Below, piece by piece: positions 11,349-22,902 of a stretch of DNA of 64,000 nt. The DNA lies in NCBI GenBank assembly GCA_947396885.1, contig OX377203.1, positions 29,949,253 to 30,013,252 on the forward strand. Reading direction: 5' to 3'. Source of the DNA: Heligmosomoides polygyrus polygyrus. Its lineage: Eukaryota > Nematoda > Chromadorea > Rhabditida > Heligmosomidae. Every line of letters begins with the position of its first letter. Within the stretch, counting starts at the first letter, position 1. A model generated the notes under the pieces. It did not search any database and had not been told where the DNA came from. It saw only the letters and a list, made by a program, of their open reading frames with translations. Position numbers and translations under genes: made by a program.

Positions 11349-12014
11349 TTACAGCCTGAACGAGAAGAAGCCGTCACATGGATTAGGCGACGAGCCGTGC
11401 GTACGGAAACACGGGCTCCGAAAATAAGCACGTAGGCGTCGTGACAACGGCGCCTCTGAAAGGTCGGAAATCGCATCTAAAATCGGGAACGAGTGCAGGG
11501 AAAACACGCTTCTGGTTGTTGTGAACAGCACAGCAGGGACGGAGAGGCCACACGCTGTCCGGCCCAGAATACGCGAATAATCAAGGAATTGTAGGAAGGA
11601 ATACTGTGGGATGTGCATTCCATGAACTAGAGAGGCGAAGAGGGTACTAGCCCTTTCAACTCGCTGGGAATATTCCTTACGGGATGCGAAACACGAGCTC
11701 CACGAGGTTGTCTTTGGCTGGAGAAAGTGATCCGCCAAGACCTCAAAGGCAGCGGTGGAAGCTGTCATCCGAGCATCGAGCTCCTGCACATCCGCAAAGA
11801 CCTTCTGGCCTGAAGACGTTCGAGCTTGCAGTGGGCACACGGCGTTCCGCTTTTTCCCTCGATGTTGTTCTAGTGCTTGCACTTTGCTGATTAGCAGCTG
11901 CTGTGCCCTGACATTGAGGACAAATGCAGAAGTGGAACGAGCAGGGAGGAAAAGGTGAGCGAAGCAGAGAGAACAAACGGAGCGACCACATGATGGTCGT
12001 CCAGTGAGCTCCAT
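11349..12014 (-). CDS. 221-codon open frame of unknown function
   Basis: I do not recognise this protein. The frame opens with ATG at 12014 and runs uninterrupted to 11349. It contains a leading Cys-rich patch (CGRSVCSLCFAH, residues 10-21), a middle section that could be helical (roughly residues 40-130, with VQALEQH and VQELDARM), and a serine- and arginine-rich end. The length is unusual for random DNA at this base composition, but the opposite strand is also partly open (11684-11958), so it could be chance. No acceptor or SL-type site is obvious just before the ATG. Possibilities are a single-exon host gene, an exon of a larger gene, or a decayed transposon ORF. Confidence 0.3.
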   Translation of the reverse strand: MELTGRPSCGRSVCSLCFAHLFLPARSTSAFVLNVRAQQLLISKVQALEQHRGKKRNAVCPLQARTSSGQKVFADVQELDARMTASTAAFEVLADHFLQPKTTSWSSCFASRKEYSQRVERASTLFASLVHGMHIPQYSFLQFLDYSRILGRTACGLSVPAVLFTTTRSVFSLHSFPILDAISDLSEAPLSRRLRAYFRSPCFRTHGSSPNPCDGFFSFRL

Positions 12015-14629
12015 ATTTCTTACAAATTGAAAGCGTACGGCGCGTCTCTTACAAAAACAATGAACTGGGAGCTTACTGCTCTAATTTATAGGGCTAACGT
12101 TGTACACCGCCTTCTGTCCAGCACAACTGCTCTATTTCTTCGATAAAATGTGTGAAATGATTCTAACGAGAAGCTTGACACTCGAAAGAAACGTGTTCAG
12201 GTAACCCGTCTGGCTGTGAACGCCTATGTTCTAGCCAGGTTAATGGGTGAATATGTGCTATTGTTGCATTACAGATATCGTTTGGATAAAGTCAAGCTTT
12301 CTCAGTTCTCCACTTATGCGCTGATCATCCCACTGGGACCAAATTTGAAAGGATTGTCGTCGCCTTCCGCGGCAAATACTGCAAGTCACACAAAGGGAGG
12401 CATTGCAGATCGCAGTAACGCTTTAAGATAAGATGTACATTAAAAAGCACGTGGTAACGTAGTCGGAGGGGGCGCGAATACTGCGAACTGGTATTCTACC
12501 CCTGTCTGAAGGATGCACGAGCACATCTTGCGGAGCAGTGTGTGTGGAGGCATCAGTGCAGTGAACAAAGCATCGTCAATTCCGGCGAAGTGGAGAGAAC
12601 GAGTTTTAAGGAGATGAGGTCATGTGAAGAAGCAGAACGGTCGCCTAATAGGGTTGACTCTCGAAATCCAGAAAAGCGCAAGGAAAGGGACCACCATCCT
12701 ATAGAAAAGCCGAAAAACGGTATCTATAAGTACGCTTCAAAGAGGCTTCAGCAGTGTCGCCGGCGAAATCGGTGATGTGACAAAGGTTCTACTCGGTAGG
12801 ATGATAGTGCTGAGTAGAACAGCGAAATTTGTGAAGGCGATGAATCCGATGTTCAGAAGGGGAGAAGAAGAAGATGCAGTTCAATATTGGCGTTCAATTC
12901 AAAGCGGGCAAAACAATTCCGCAGGCGGCAGTGCTCCAGAATCCAACGCAGCACTCTTTGGTTGACAGATGCGCCCTGATCCAGCACCAACGCACGAGTC
13001 GAAGCTGCAGTTTGGAGGGGACGCAACACCACTCACCCGACTGCTGTTGTATTGTTCGAGTTCTGCATGAGCTATGCGTTTTTGCGAGATGACCATGAAC
13101 TCTCGATCTGCGCCTAACAAGTGTTAAGCGACACATCGTTAGAGAACTACAGAAATATGGCGGTAGATGTGTGGGCCCTTTCTCCAGAAACCTAGCCACG
13201 TTAGTGTTTCGTTCCTCGGAAGTCGTCCAAGGGACAGAACCAATCTACACTAAATGGAGTATGAAGCTTTTCCTAAGTGCTTGTGGTTCCTAACGCACTA
13301 ACACTTACTTGAACATACATACCTCTTGGCTCGTAGCTCCAGCTCCATATACGACCGACAACGGTCAACTTTCTATCTCATCTTGCTGCATTTTCAAACA
13401 GAGTCCAGGGACCGGATTCATCAACGACTGACCGTTGGGCTCAGCTGTGAAAACATTGCGTGACAGGTCTCATGCGCTTCAGCGGTCACACAGCCAGTTT
13501 AACAGGTAACACGAAGGATACAACTTTGCTTACTCCACGAACTGCACTGATCAAGCCAATCAAGTTCAAGCGTGACACAGCAAACTCCTTCAACTCCCAG
13601 CTTACACCGCGATAGCCTAGTCATTATCTCATTAAGAAGATGAGCTGATAGACCAGACTGATGCTGCAAAGCTGCTGGTAGGAACCTTCTAGCGCATTCG
13701 CTCAGGATACAATACAGGGTGCGTAAAAAGTATTGACGCAGTAAATGACGGTTGTGGAAATAGTAATGCGCAGTAAATTTTCAAATATTCACTTGAGAAA
13801 TATGGAAAATGATTTTGCAAACACGATAGAATAACTCGTAATTGAAATTGGCTCCTTTACTGTGAATACAGGAGCGAAATCGACGGAAAAATTCATGAGC
13901 ACGCGCCGCAAGTACTCGCTTGGATTTCGTCCCGTGCTTTGAACAGGGTAGCCTTCTGCGACTGATCACTTCTGTTGAAAGTAGCCCAGGCCTCATTCTC
14001 CAAAATCGCCTAAAAATAGTAATCCAGCGGATTCTTGTTTAAGCTGTGTTCGTCCGAGAAGCTGTCCACACCTGCGCGCGTTACCTGTTTGCCGTTATCG
14101 GACAGAGATTGAAATTTTGGATTTGAACGTTAACGTGCGTGAACCTCTTGTAATCATCATCTGTTATGACAGAGCCGTGGCTGACGTTTGGGTTGCTGGC
14201 CTCTTTCCTCACCAACCGTCTCGAACAGCGCCTAATTCCCTTGTTAAGGAACTACTAAGCTCTTTGGGAAACAGACAAAAAAGGGCCACCGTAACGATGA
14301 CGATCATGTTTCTTCAGTTTTTCCTGAGTGTTTTTTGAGCACAATACAGACAACAAAAATAACACACAAAAACCTAGAGGGGTACAAAGAGAAGCTGGAG
14401 CTGAATCAAAAAGTAGGTGCGTCAATACCTTTTACGCACCCTGTATACGCAGCTTTTCGTCGAGCAGTGTCGGTGGTGTAATAACGTGCATAGCATCCTT
14501 ACAGGAGATGCGACTCCTGCTCAGCGCTCCACAGCTTTGAAACAGCTTATAGCTATTTCAAAGTACGCTACTTCATTTTTGTTTGGCATTTCTTTGCTTG
14601 AGGCACGCTCTTCCATTCTGCAAATAACC
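12015..14629. other. no gene recognised
   Basis: Short frames only. The segment GTAACGTAGTCGGAGG at 12455 resembles the SINE head, but no body follows it. CCGGATTCATCAACGAC near 13412 resembles the end of the foldback element at 54672. Confidence 0.45.
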
Positions 14630-14890
14630 GGTAGCAGAGCCATAGCCGATCGGGTTAGGGATGTCAGAAGAACACCAGGACGTCCACCAACGCGCTGGTC
14701 GAACTTCTTCGGGAAAGCGCTGAACAAACGATGTGACACTCTTCATGAGCAAGGAGGCTCCATTGGACCACTCTGGCATGCGACAGGGACGAAACAAGGA
14801 ATACAACTCGAGAACAGGTGAAACATATGAGCCACGACCGCCTAGGTGGTAGGACTCATGTCACGACTGAAAGGGCAATGTTCAAACGAT
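14630..14890 (+). mobile_element. RTE-type LINE, C-terminal end
   Basis: The plus frame reads DRVRDVRRTPGRPPTRWSNFF then KALNKRCDTL, and continues to a degraded HWxTLARDRDEW-equivalent and a stop near 14821. This is the extreme C-terminus of RTE-type pol proteins in nematodes (the GRPPTRW block). The RT core is absent, consistent with 5' truncation during target-primed reverse transcription. Same family as 21560-21870 and 56300-56480. Confidence 0.7.
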
Positions 14891-14914
14891 GATGTGAGAA
14901 CATATGCTGAAGTG

Positions 14915-15035
14915 AGTGCGGGAACGCAGTTTCTCTCACCGTAACCGCAGCAGCCAATCCAGACATCGGCTCAGTCGCAGTGGCGGAGCATATGAATGGC
15001 TGCCACCATTACGGTAGGAATTAGTGAGCGTTTTC
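14915..15035. repeat. foldback (MITE-like) element, family F2, copy 1
   Basis: CACCGTAACCGCAGCAGCCA at 14938 and GGCTGCCACCATTACGGTAG near 14997 are imperfect inverted complements around a short centre. The same design with related sequence occurs at 18160-18325. No coding capacity. Confidence 0.6.
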
Positions 15036-17436
15036 ACAATTTCTCGGTGCATCGCGACATGTACCGCTGAAGTTCATTCCATTCTTGTTACCACAAATAA
15101 CGAAGAAATAACAATCGGATGCTGCGCATGCCGTTATTATTGACCTCATAAAATAACAGTTATTTTAATTACAATAGGAAATGGGATGAGGTAATAACAG
15201 ATCAATTAAGAGGGCAGGCAGCACATTATTGCTTTTGATTGAGTAAACTCGGGCCAGGTGAATTTGCCTATGGAGAAGGTCGAGAAGGCAACATCATTTT
15301 GGAACGCTGAGAATGACTTCTCTGAGGGCGTCGGCACATGCCAGAATGCCAGAACTAGGAAAAGCTCAGTGTTAGAGCAGAAGAACAGAACATCGTTAGG
15401 TTGTCGTGACAAGATTGATATCGAAGCTCTATTCAGCTTACGTTTCAGCGCAGCCGCCTTGTTCAGAACCTGAGAAGGACATAGGGAGTTTGAGAGTGAA
15501 GAGTTACCCGTCCAAGGGTCATTCCACGTTTCAGCCTTTTCAAAAGCCACGCAGAGAAAGAGAGAAACCCCACCGTGAGATCCAAACTTGTATAAACAGC
15601 AGAAAGGCTGTTGCATTACCCTTCGGTAGGAGGCAGTCTGTCTTGCGCAACTGGGAGAAGTCCATTGCTATTCCCCAAATTCATTCCGTATCCACCCAGA
15701 CATCCTCATTTCGACTGACTGCTTCACCGTCTCCACGAGGTAAGCGTTTACGGGTTTTACCAGTCCTGCTCTTTCCAATACTACTACAGTACGTTGTTAG
15801 CTACGTCAGGCACAAATGAGGCAGTTGCAGTAATCTAGGATGGGAATGTACGTAGATATACATAGACATGGGACTGGATCCATCAGGACAGCTCTGTAGG
15901 TGAGGATGGCCGGCTATTCATGAAGACAGGGCTGGTCCAGCACCCAGAAATGGAATAGCGCCTCGGTGGTATGAGCAAATCATGAGAACGCAGTGTTATG
16001 CAAATCTGTTGTGGAATGCGCCACGCATGCCACCTCTACAACATATCATGGGGAAAGTTAGAATGTGTTTTCCTTATGCACTAATATGGAACAAATCAAT
16101 GGATACAATAGTGATCTATCATTCATGTACAAGCGGATTCATGACTATTGAAGTGGAAGCAGACTTGGTTGGCCTCGACAGGCCCCGAATGTTGAGCCGA
16201 CTGGAGGTAAACGCGAGTGCCTACGCTCCGCCAACTGCGCTTCAAGTGTCCTTCCTGAGAAGACTATTTGTATTACTTATGATGTCCGCGGTGGTCCGGG
16301 CTTTTCTGAAGCAACCACAAAAATGTTCAAGACTAGATAGGAAATTCTTGGACTTTTTCGTGGTTGCTTCAAAAAGAGAGATTTCGCCAAAGATGGCACT
16401 CAAGCTGAAGGCGCTGTTGGTAGGGCAGGATGGCTGAGAAAAATGCGCTGCGGAAGAAGGCGAAAGCGAGCATGAAGGAAATGAAAAAAGGTAAAAGAAT
16501 CGCCCGACTTTTCTGAAAGTCCGATCATAAGCTAAAGGTGCCACAACTCAAAAAGGCTTTGGTCACCTCGCAAAGCTAGAAAAGCCAAGAACAAAGGCAA
16601 ATGCCGAAAATAGCCCTCGATGATTGCAAGCGCTGCACCGTCCGGGCCCGTGCTGGTCAGTCGGGCCGTGACATGGCCGGCGAGCAGTAATCAGCGCATG
16701 TTGTGGAGACGCGTAATGCATTTGAAGACGCCGATCATCGAATTCGAGCCGTCGACGGCTCGCGGCCAAACAGCCGCGACCTTAGGTCGCCAGACGACAA
16801 CTGTCGGACTACGCGGCCGACACCTCTGACCCCGCTTGGGAAAGCCGAGCTGTTTCCAGCGTGAAGCGATTTCTCAAGCAAGCAGCTGGAACACACACGC
16901 TCCAAAAAGCTGAAAAGCATCACTGTGTCGCCGCAGCAGACTATCAGAGATCAGTGCTGGCACGCAAGCCAGGCCATCCACACGCGAGAGCGGCACGAAC
17001 ACCTTCGTCGGTAGCGAACAGCCGCCAGAGGACTCCGCGAGAGAAGTCTCGCCTCGCAGCCGGCAGGTGTGTTGGGACTCGAAAAAAGGGAGACAAGAAG
17101 CTGCTGGCGATCGGTGACACTGGACAGAACCCTTCCGTTGGTTGACCACTCGACCCAGCGCAGTGCAAGACTCACTGCTTCGGGTCAGGGAGCCCATGGT
17201 AATTTCATTCATTTGAACTGCGGGTGAGATGTCGCTTCCGGTGGCACTTTCCTGCCGCGAGTTCAAAGCAGCAGAGAATGAGCAGTGTGCTTATTCTGCC
17301 CTCAACTCAGCCTATGAGACCAAGAATCACTCTCGCTCTCTTGAAACAAGACCGAGAGTGCCTCTCTATCGCCATTTATCTTGACCGTGCACATTTCATC
17401 TTTGACATTACATTACGCCAATGATTCAGAAGAGTT
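15036..17436. other. no gene recognised; GC-richer block 16600-17150
   Basis: The 16600-17150 block is GC-richer and open in several frames on both strands. I see no domain, no clear exon boundaries and no repeat relationship. The rest is featureless. Confidence 0.4.
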
Positions 17437-17625
17437 TTGCAGCAGATAGCCTACGTCGGAGGCACGTGGAAATGCCGTCAGAGGAGACGTCGACTGTCGG
17501 GTGCACACTGTTCCAGATTTCTGATTCAGGTTCAACGCCTATGCCAACCCAAGCATCCCGGAGTCGGTGAATTGGTGCGCATCACAAAAAGAGATTGGTT
17601 AACGCCGTCCTTTTTTCTTTGAAAA
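17437..17625 (+). repeat. tRNA-derived SINE (family 1), rearranged
   Basis: Contains a head-like CTACGTCGGAGGCACG, a B-box-like GGTTCAACGCC and the 3' block ending in AACGCCGTCCTTTTTTC, but lacks the central body. A deleted family-1 copy. Confidence 0.55.
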
Positions 17626-18159
17626 TGAAGATATGTCATCTAATTCAATGCAAAGATGAAGGCTTTGTAGAAGTGAGAAGGACAGGAACATTTCTTGTGG
17701 AGCTAAGCACTTGAATGTGGAACAAATGAAGACGGCACCCTAGCGAACATCATCATCTGCAACATGTACATCATAAATACATTAAGTTGACGAAATTAGA
17801 AATGCATGCATGAGATCGTTAATAATTCGTACAGCTGTATGAATACCGAATTATCCAGTGAGCTTAAAAACCTGCTTCAAAGAGGTTGGTTGATGTCGAA
17901 GAAAAACCTGCAACACCTAAGTTTTTCTAGGAGAACCTGCTCCACAGTATTCCTGAAAACTACTTGTTTGGGTTGAAGAACCGACACGCGCTCTCTGAAT
18001 ATGGAACAAAAATTTGAAACCTCTCAGAAACCCGGTAATACGACAGCATGTTCAATGTCCCATTGATGGGCCAAACAACAGTCAGAGTACTATAATAGAA
18101 TGACTTCTGAACACTGGATTCAAGTGCTCGTCCTTCCTTAGAATTTTCGGCATATGTCG
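17626..18159. other. no gene recognised
   Basis: No domain-bearing frame or known repeat seen. Confidence 0.45.
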
Positions 18160-18325
18160 CGCAGACGCACAGCATGGAGTGCGAGAACGTGCGGCGAGAG
18201 TGCGGGGACCGTTGCTCCTATCGTAATCGCCGCAGCCAATCCTATGCCCTGCCTATGCGGTTGAGCCGCTGACTGATTGGCTGGCACGATTACGTTAGGA
18301 GTGAAGCGACACGTTCTCGTACCAG
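18160..18325. repeat. foldback (MITE-like) element, family F2, copy 2
   Basis: Inverted arms: GCTCCTATCGTAATCGCCGC with following AGCCAATC (from 18210), against GATTGGCTGGCACGATTACG with following TTAGGAGTG (from 18274). The outer parts GCGAGAACGTG (18180) and CACGTTCTCG (18310) also pair. It shares the CCGTAACCGC/CGTAATCGCCGCAGCCAATC core with 14915-15035. Confidence 0.7.
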
Positions 18326-19325
18326 TGCGGTACACCGTCGCTACATGTGCCGAATTTTCTGATGCGTTCTTGTATGGCCATTGAAGATCTTGTTTTCTCT
18401 TCTGCTATTGGATATTGTTAAGTCTATGATGCGTTGTCTGGTGAGTTTTTGTGGGCGTAATACTTGCTTGTGGAACCAACTCCAACTAGGCAATCCTAAG
18501 GCATCCAGAATGCTACCCTCCCCACTAGCACTCCACTGGAATTACACAAGCGCTCCCACACCATGAGGCAGCCATTGGGCTCTCGAGCGAATTCAAGATA
18601 GGGGAAATGGGGCAAAACACCAACAGTGGTTCCGGCCCACTGAGAAGCTCTTTTGCTCTTCAGCTTCTCTCTGGTGGCTCTGACTGCACAGCACTCATCG
18701 ACGAATAAATAATCGTGGAAGGTGTGAATAAAATATAAAGCACAAGCAGAAAACAACCCAAGGCACCCGACTGAGTAAAGGAATGAGCTGTGCATGGAGG
18801 TGCCTTGAAGCCTCTTGAAGTCGCATCTTCTGCGCGAGTTATTATTCCAGAGCAAGAATCTGGGGAGTTCAGCAAATGAAGAGGACGAGTTCTTTGTATT
18901 AGTTCAGTATGAGCCGATCTCTGTGAGAGAACCATGGAGGGCGGCAGCATTATGTCATGCGAGATCGAAGGGAGTCAGGGAGACTTCTCTGCAGTAATGG
19001 CTTGCGCTACTCCCGTTGGCAATCGAGTTGAGTAGATGTGGCAAGGAGACGTGCTCATGAAAAAGAGCTCCAACGTCTGCGATTAACTGGAGAAGACGAG
19101 GTCTGTTCACTTTCTTGAGCTAGTCTTCGTGCATTCCTGTAATTTTTACAGATTTTTCGCTTCACTTGCTGATCAGAATAAGGCCACGGCGTCACTATTG
19201 TCAGATACCCTAGATCTATGTTGCCTTTCTGAAGCAGCTCAAAGACGCAACGACAGACAAAAGAAAATCAGAAACTCGTGTCCACACTGCATGCGGAGTG
19301 GACAAATGTTTCAGGGGTCAGGGTT
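18326..19325. other. no gene recognised
   Basis: Only short frames. No known repeat was recognised. Confidence 0.4.
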
Positions 19326-20380
19326 CAGGGGTGCACACAAAGTTCTGGGCGTTAAATTTTTTAACGAATTTTTTTAACGGAAATTTTTTATTAAATTTCC
19401 GATAAATCGTTAAATTTTGTTAAACCATACAATTAGCTGTTAATTATTATTTCAAATAAAAAAATCGACAAGGTATGGGCTGTCCTACAAGGATGATCCC
19501 CTCGGAGCCCACTTGCTTCGAATGAATTATTAAAAATACAACTAAAAGCCTATTAGTAGAGCGTCAGCGTTCAGGAAACGTAGCTTTCTAAAAATTTTGT
19601 TGGCAGCGTTTTCCGCTAATCGTCCAGCATCCGAAAACATCCTTTCTGTATCGACTACCAGGTGGCGAGAGAAAGTATTATATTCTGGAATATAGCAGCG
19701 CCAAGTGGGGGTAGACCGACCTTACAATTCCTGTCTTATCAGTATCCATGGTTAGTGGATTCGTTGACCTGCTTGGCGCTTCGGGCGAGGTAACTTTCTA
19801 GCTCCTAAAAGCATTGCTTCTAAAAATTCAAATGCGCCATAGAATGTTTGAAAATTATAATTGGCCGATGTGCCTGACGTCACACGGCTCATAGATCAAA
19901 TCTATAAATATTGACATTGGAGCGCAATATCTCCTCGCCATGACCTGTTCATACTTTGTGGCGGGAGCGACTGAGAGAGCAATCGGCAGGCAAATCACAC
20001 GCCGAGCGATCGCTAAGCAGAAATCGATACGCATGATTTGTGCGACCGTCCAATCGCTCCTATCGCTCACACCGCGATGTATGAACAGGCTCCTACGGCT
20101 GTTCAAGAACGCCTGTTTTTGTTTATTCTTGCTGATTTTAATAGCTTTTCAGGAGCAGCCCTAATCGGGAGGGTGAGGCCTGCAACCTGAGGTTAGCGAA
20201 GACTAAGAACAAAAATGATAAGTTTATTGAGAAAATGACAAACTTATTGAGAAACTCGTTAAAATTTTCGGTAAATTTCTGAAATTTTTAGCTAAGTCGG
20301 TAATCCAGATTTTAACGAAAAACAATATTAATTCGTCAATTTCGTTAAATCGCTAACCGTTAAAAGTGCACCCCCCTCTG
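19326..20380 (-). mobile_element. hAT-like DNA transposon relic
   Basis: Ends CAGGGGTGCAC (19326-19336) and GTGCACCCCCCTCTG (20366-20380) are inverted and of the CAGGGG type common in hAT elements. The A+T-rich subterminal regions are also inverted, with repeated GTTAAATTTTTTAACG-like and CGTTAAATCG-like motifs. On the minus strand, about 19690 to 19550, one frame reads VVDTERMFSDAGRLAENAAN then FRKLRFLNADAL, matching the hAT C-terminal dimerisation block (ERxFSxAG...). The rest of the transposase is not recognisable. I could not find a clear 8-bp target duplication. Confidence 0.65.
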
Positions 20381-20999
20381 GTAAGGACACGTGATTCCCT
20401 GAACTTCCTGAATTCTACGCCTTTAGTGCTCTACTTAAAATTTATTCCAGTTCTACCAATGTTTCTCCTTTTATTCTTGCACTTTCTTATGATCGACTTC
20501 ATCGCTCTTCTAGAACGGCCTGGAATGCGGAAAACACATGTCAGTGCGGAGTGGACAAATCGTTTCGGGGCAAGGAATCGCTGGAATTTGGAAGACAAGT
20601 GCTGGGAGGGCTGGCATCAACAGCCGCCAGCTGCTACCATCAAAAACGAATTAGAACCGCGATATCGCTTCTTGCAGACAGAAATAGGAGAAAGCAGTGA
20701 GAGTTGAAGGAAGAGGCGCACATGGTGGACAGGGCAGTAAAAAAGCCATCGCCTTCCTCATCACTTTTGAGAAGACGATCGAGGAGTGGTCAGAGGGCGC
20801 AATCCAAAAGCATTTAAAAAGTGGTGCTGGTGGGACACCACTCAATCTTGTTTTTCAAGGAGAGGCTTTTCAGCATTCTCTTACTTTATAGAAAAGGCGA
20901 CATGGAATAACTAAAAAGGAAAGTCTTTGGAAGACTTCCATCTTCGAGAGAAGGAGGACACCTCTCAGGCGCCCTGATTGTACATACCTTCAGGCGAAA
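20381..20999. other. no clear gene; flank duplicated beside the hAT relic
   Basis: TGCGGAGTGGACAAAT occurs at 19292 and again at 20547, followed by related GTTTC(A)GGGG sequence. The flank of the hAT relic thus appears to be partly repeated on both sides, about 1.25 kb apart. Confidence 0.45.
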
Positions 21000-21870
21000 G
21001 TAATTATTCAGATGGTTATTCACGACTTCTACTCCGATCTGCTCGATAACCACGTCCATCTTCTGTCACCATGTCATCTTCTTCAGGGTGGATGCGTTGT
21101 CCCTTCTGTCCTCCCTGCCGAGATCCGACACGCCATTCCGTCGGTGAAGAAACGTACAGCACATGGTCCCGACAGGATCAGACCCGAACACCTGAAGAAC
21201 CTCCGACCAGCGCTCAACACCTGGAACGGCTCTCACACGCTACCTGTCGGAGTGCAAGGTTCCATCTCAGTGGAAGACCAGCAGGGCCGTCTTGCTGTAC
21301 AAGAAGGGAGACGTGCACGACATTGGCAATTATCGCCAAATCTGCCTACTGTCCGTAGTCTACAGGCTGTTCACTCGAGTCATCCTGAATAGGACTAGCA
21401 GAACGCTGGACGAAGGACAGCCATGCGAACAAGCAGGATTTCGGAGAGGATTCAGCACGATCACTCACATCCATGCCGGGCCGATGCTCATTGAATGGAC
21501 ATCAGTAAACGAAATGAGGGAGTGATTTTTCCACCGGTAAAAACTTCCTTACGATTAGAGAACGTGTGACAGGTATTCTTATGGCTAGTGTAGGCCCTCT
21601 GGACGAGAGTCGCCACCGGCTGGATTCCGCGGTGTCAAGAGAACCTCGGCACGCCCACCAACGCGTGGTCGGGCTTCTTGTGAAATCCCTGAACGAACGG
21701 TATGACGCTCTTCGCGATCGTCGAGCTAGAAGGATCCATTGGAGCACTCTGGCACGCAGCAGGGACGAATGGGGACGCCGCTGGCGCTCAATCGAGCAAG
21801 TCGATGATCAACGGGAGAACAGATGATAGATGATACTGTGTAGGCCTAAAGCCTCAGACATGACTGAAGA
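21000..21870 (+). mobile_element. RTE-type LINE, deleted RT
   Basis: Plus-strand frames with frameshifts give IHDFYSDLLDNHVHL, VPSVLPAEIRHAIPSVKKRT, GPDRIRPEHLKNLRPAL, then LLYKKGDVHDIGNYRQICLL and LDEGQPCEQAGFRRGFST. These are the thumb-proximal, motif 0-2 and motif A-preceding parts of an RTE-type RT. Near 21520 the copy jumps to the C-terminus (HWSTLARSRDEW and EQVDDQREN, stop near 21826). The catalytic YADD region has been deleted. At least two frameshifts are present, so nothing functional can be made. Confidence 0.8.
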
Positions 21871-22129
21871 CAAGGCACCTCCATCACAGTTGTGGTTTTT
21901 ATCACTTTCCATTTCACATACTTATTTATTTTTAAGCTCCTGATTATTCCTCTTGTCTTCCTTTCCATTTTTTTCTAAACCGTCTGAATTTGCCAGCAAA
22001 AAAGGATCAAATAAAATACATTCAAGGTAATCTGTGGTGGTAAGTCCGTGATATTAAATTAGTAAAACTTTGACGGTCACTGCGCATCAATTATAACCAA
22101 AGGCTTTCGCAGTGTTTATAACCTGCTAC

Positions 22130-22480
22130 GTTTTCAACGTACTTTATACAAGAGAACAAACACCCTGCTTAGAGTTTACAAATTACACACTCGCTCTGTT
22201 CTTGAAGCTAACCCAAGATTTGCATTCCCTATAAGAGAAAGCATACTCTTGCTCTAGAAAGTATCCAAAACGCCTGCACTCGGGAACTACTCCCTCGTTG
22301 CTACAGACTTTCTAATGCTGAAATCCCTAACGCCCGCCTCAGAAACAAATAATTTGTCCTTTCTTCTCCGGAATGGAAAGGAAAAAGACCCGCTCTCTTC
22401 ATTCATGGCATATAAAATGCTCAATGGCCTAAGCCTAAGCTAAGGATATCTGGTTTCCTAATCCTCACTTCCTCTCACAT
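22130..22480 (+). mobile_element. CR1-type LINE RT fragment, decayed
   Basis: With frameshifts the plus strand reads VYKLHTRSVLEANPRFAFP, LLLESIQNACTRELLPRCYR and MAYKMLNGL. This corresponds to the post-RT region of CR1-type pol proteins (YKxxVRxxLEYxSxVW...LExVQxxFTR). The PLE is inserted just after this fragment. I cannot see its continuation to the right of 28041. Confidence 0.5.
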
Positions 22481-22502
22481 ATGAGGCCCAGATGTAGAAC
22501 TT

Positions 22503-22625
22503 ACTGATGAGCCACAGGGGAGGTGCTACAACATAAAATAAGGTTCGTATGAAGAATAATGTGGCGAAACGAACCTTCTTAGGTATTTTTGTTTTCAATT
22601 TTAATATTTCTAATATTTAATATTA
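22503..22625 (+). repeat. left pseudo-LTR of the PLE (123 bp)
   Basis: Identical base for base to 27919-28041. It starts at the A directly preceding CTGATGA (22504-22510), so it lacks the upstream strand that forms stem I and hairpin A in the right copy. The sequence before it (GATGTAGAACTTA) leaves at most U-A, G-U and A-U pairs for stem I. As placed here the left copy should not form the full ribozyme core alone. Confidence 0.9.
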
Positions 22626-22862
22626 TTTATACGTACTGGATAAGTGTGTTTCTACGAGGGTAACCCGAGAACACATTTTATTCAGCACCGATAACGGGTT
22701 TGAGATAAAATACACTTACTTTTTTAAAATATATATAATGAGGACATTAGCCTCAGTCACCAGTGGTGATTATTCTGGACCAGTGGTCTATGTGCGTCTA
22801 GTTGACGCTTAATTATCAATTTCTTATTTTACTAAGATGTTATAAATCATTTATACTAAAAG

Positions 22863-22868
22863 TTTATT
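22863..22868 (-). terminator. polyadenylation signal of the antisense gene
   Basis: AATAAA on the minus strand, about 35 bases beyond the TAA stop (22903-22905) of the spliced antisense gene. Position and sequence fit a normal cleavage and polyadenylation signal. Confidence 0.65.
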
Positions 22869-22902
22869 CAAATAACACTTCTTTTTACTTGAGATGATCT
22901 TT

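Noticed and set aside
22503..22598. Second complete hammerhead in the left terminal repeat
   Set aside because: Strands 1 and 3 are identical to the right copy, but the stem I strand before CTGATGA is not there; only about three weak pairs could form.
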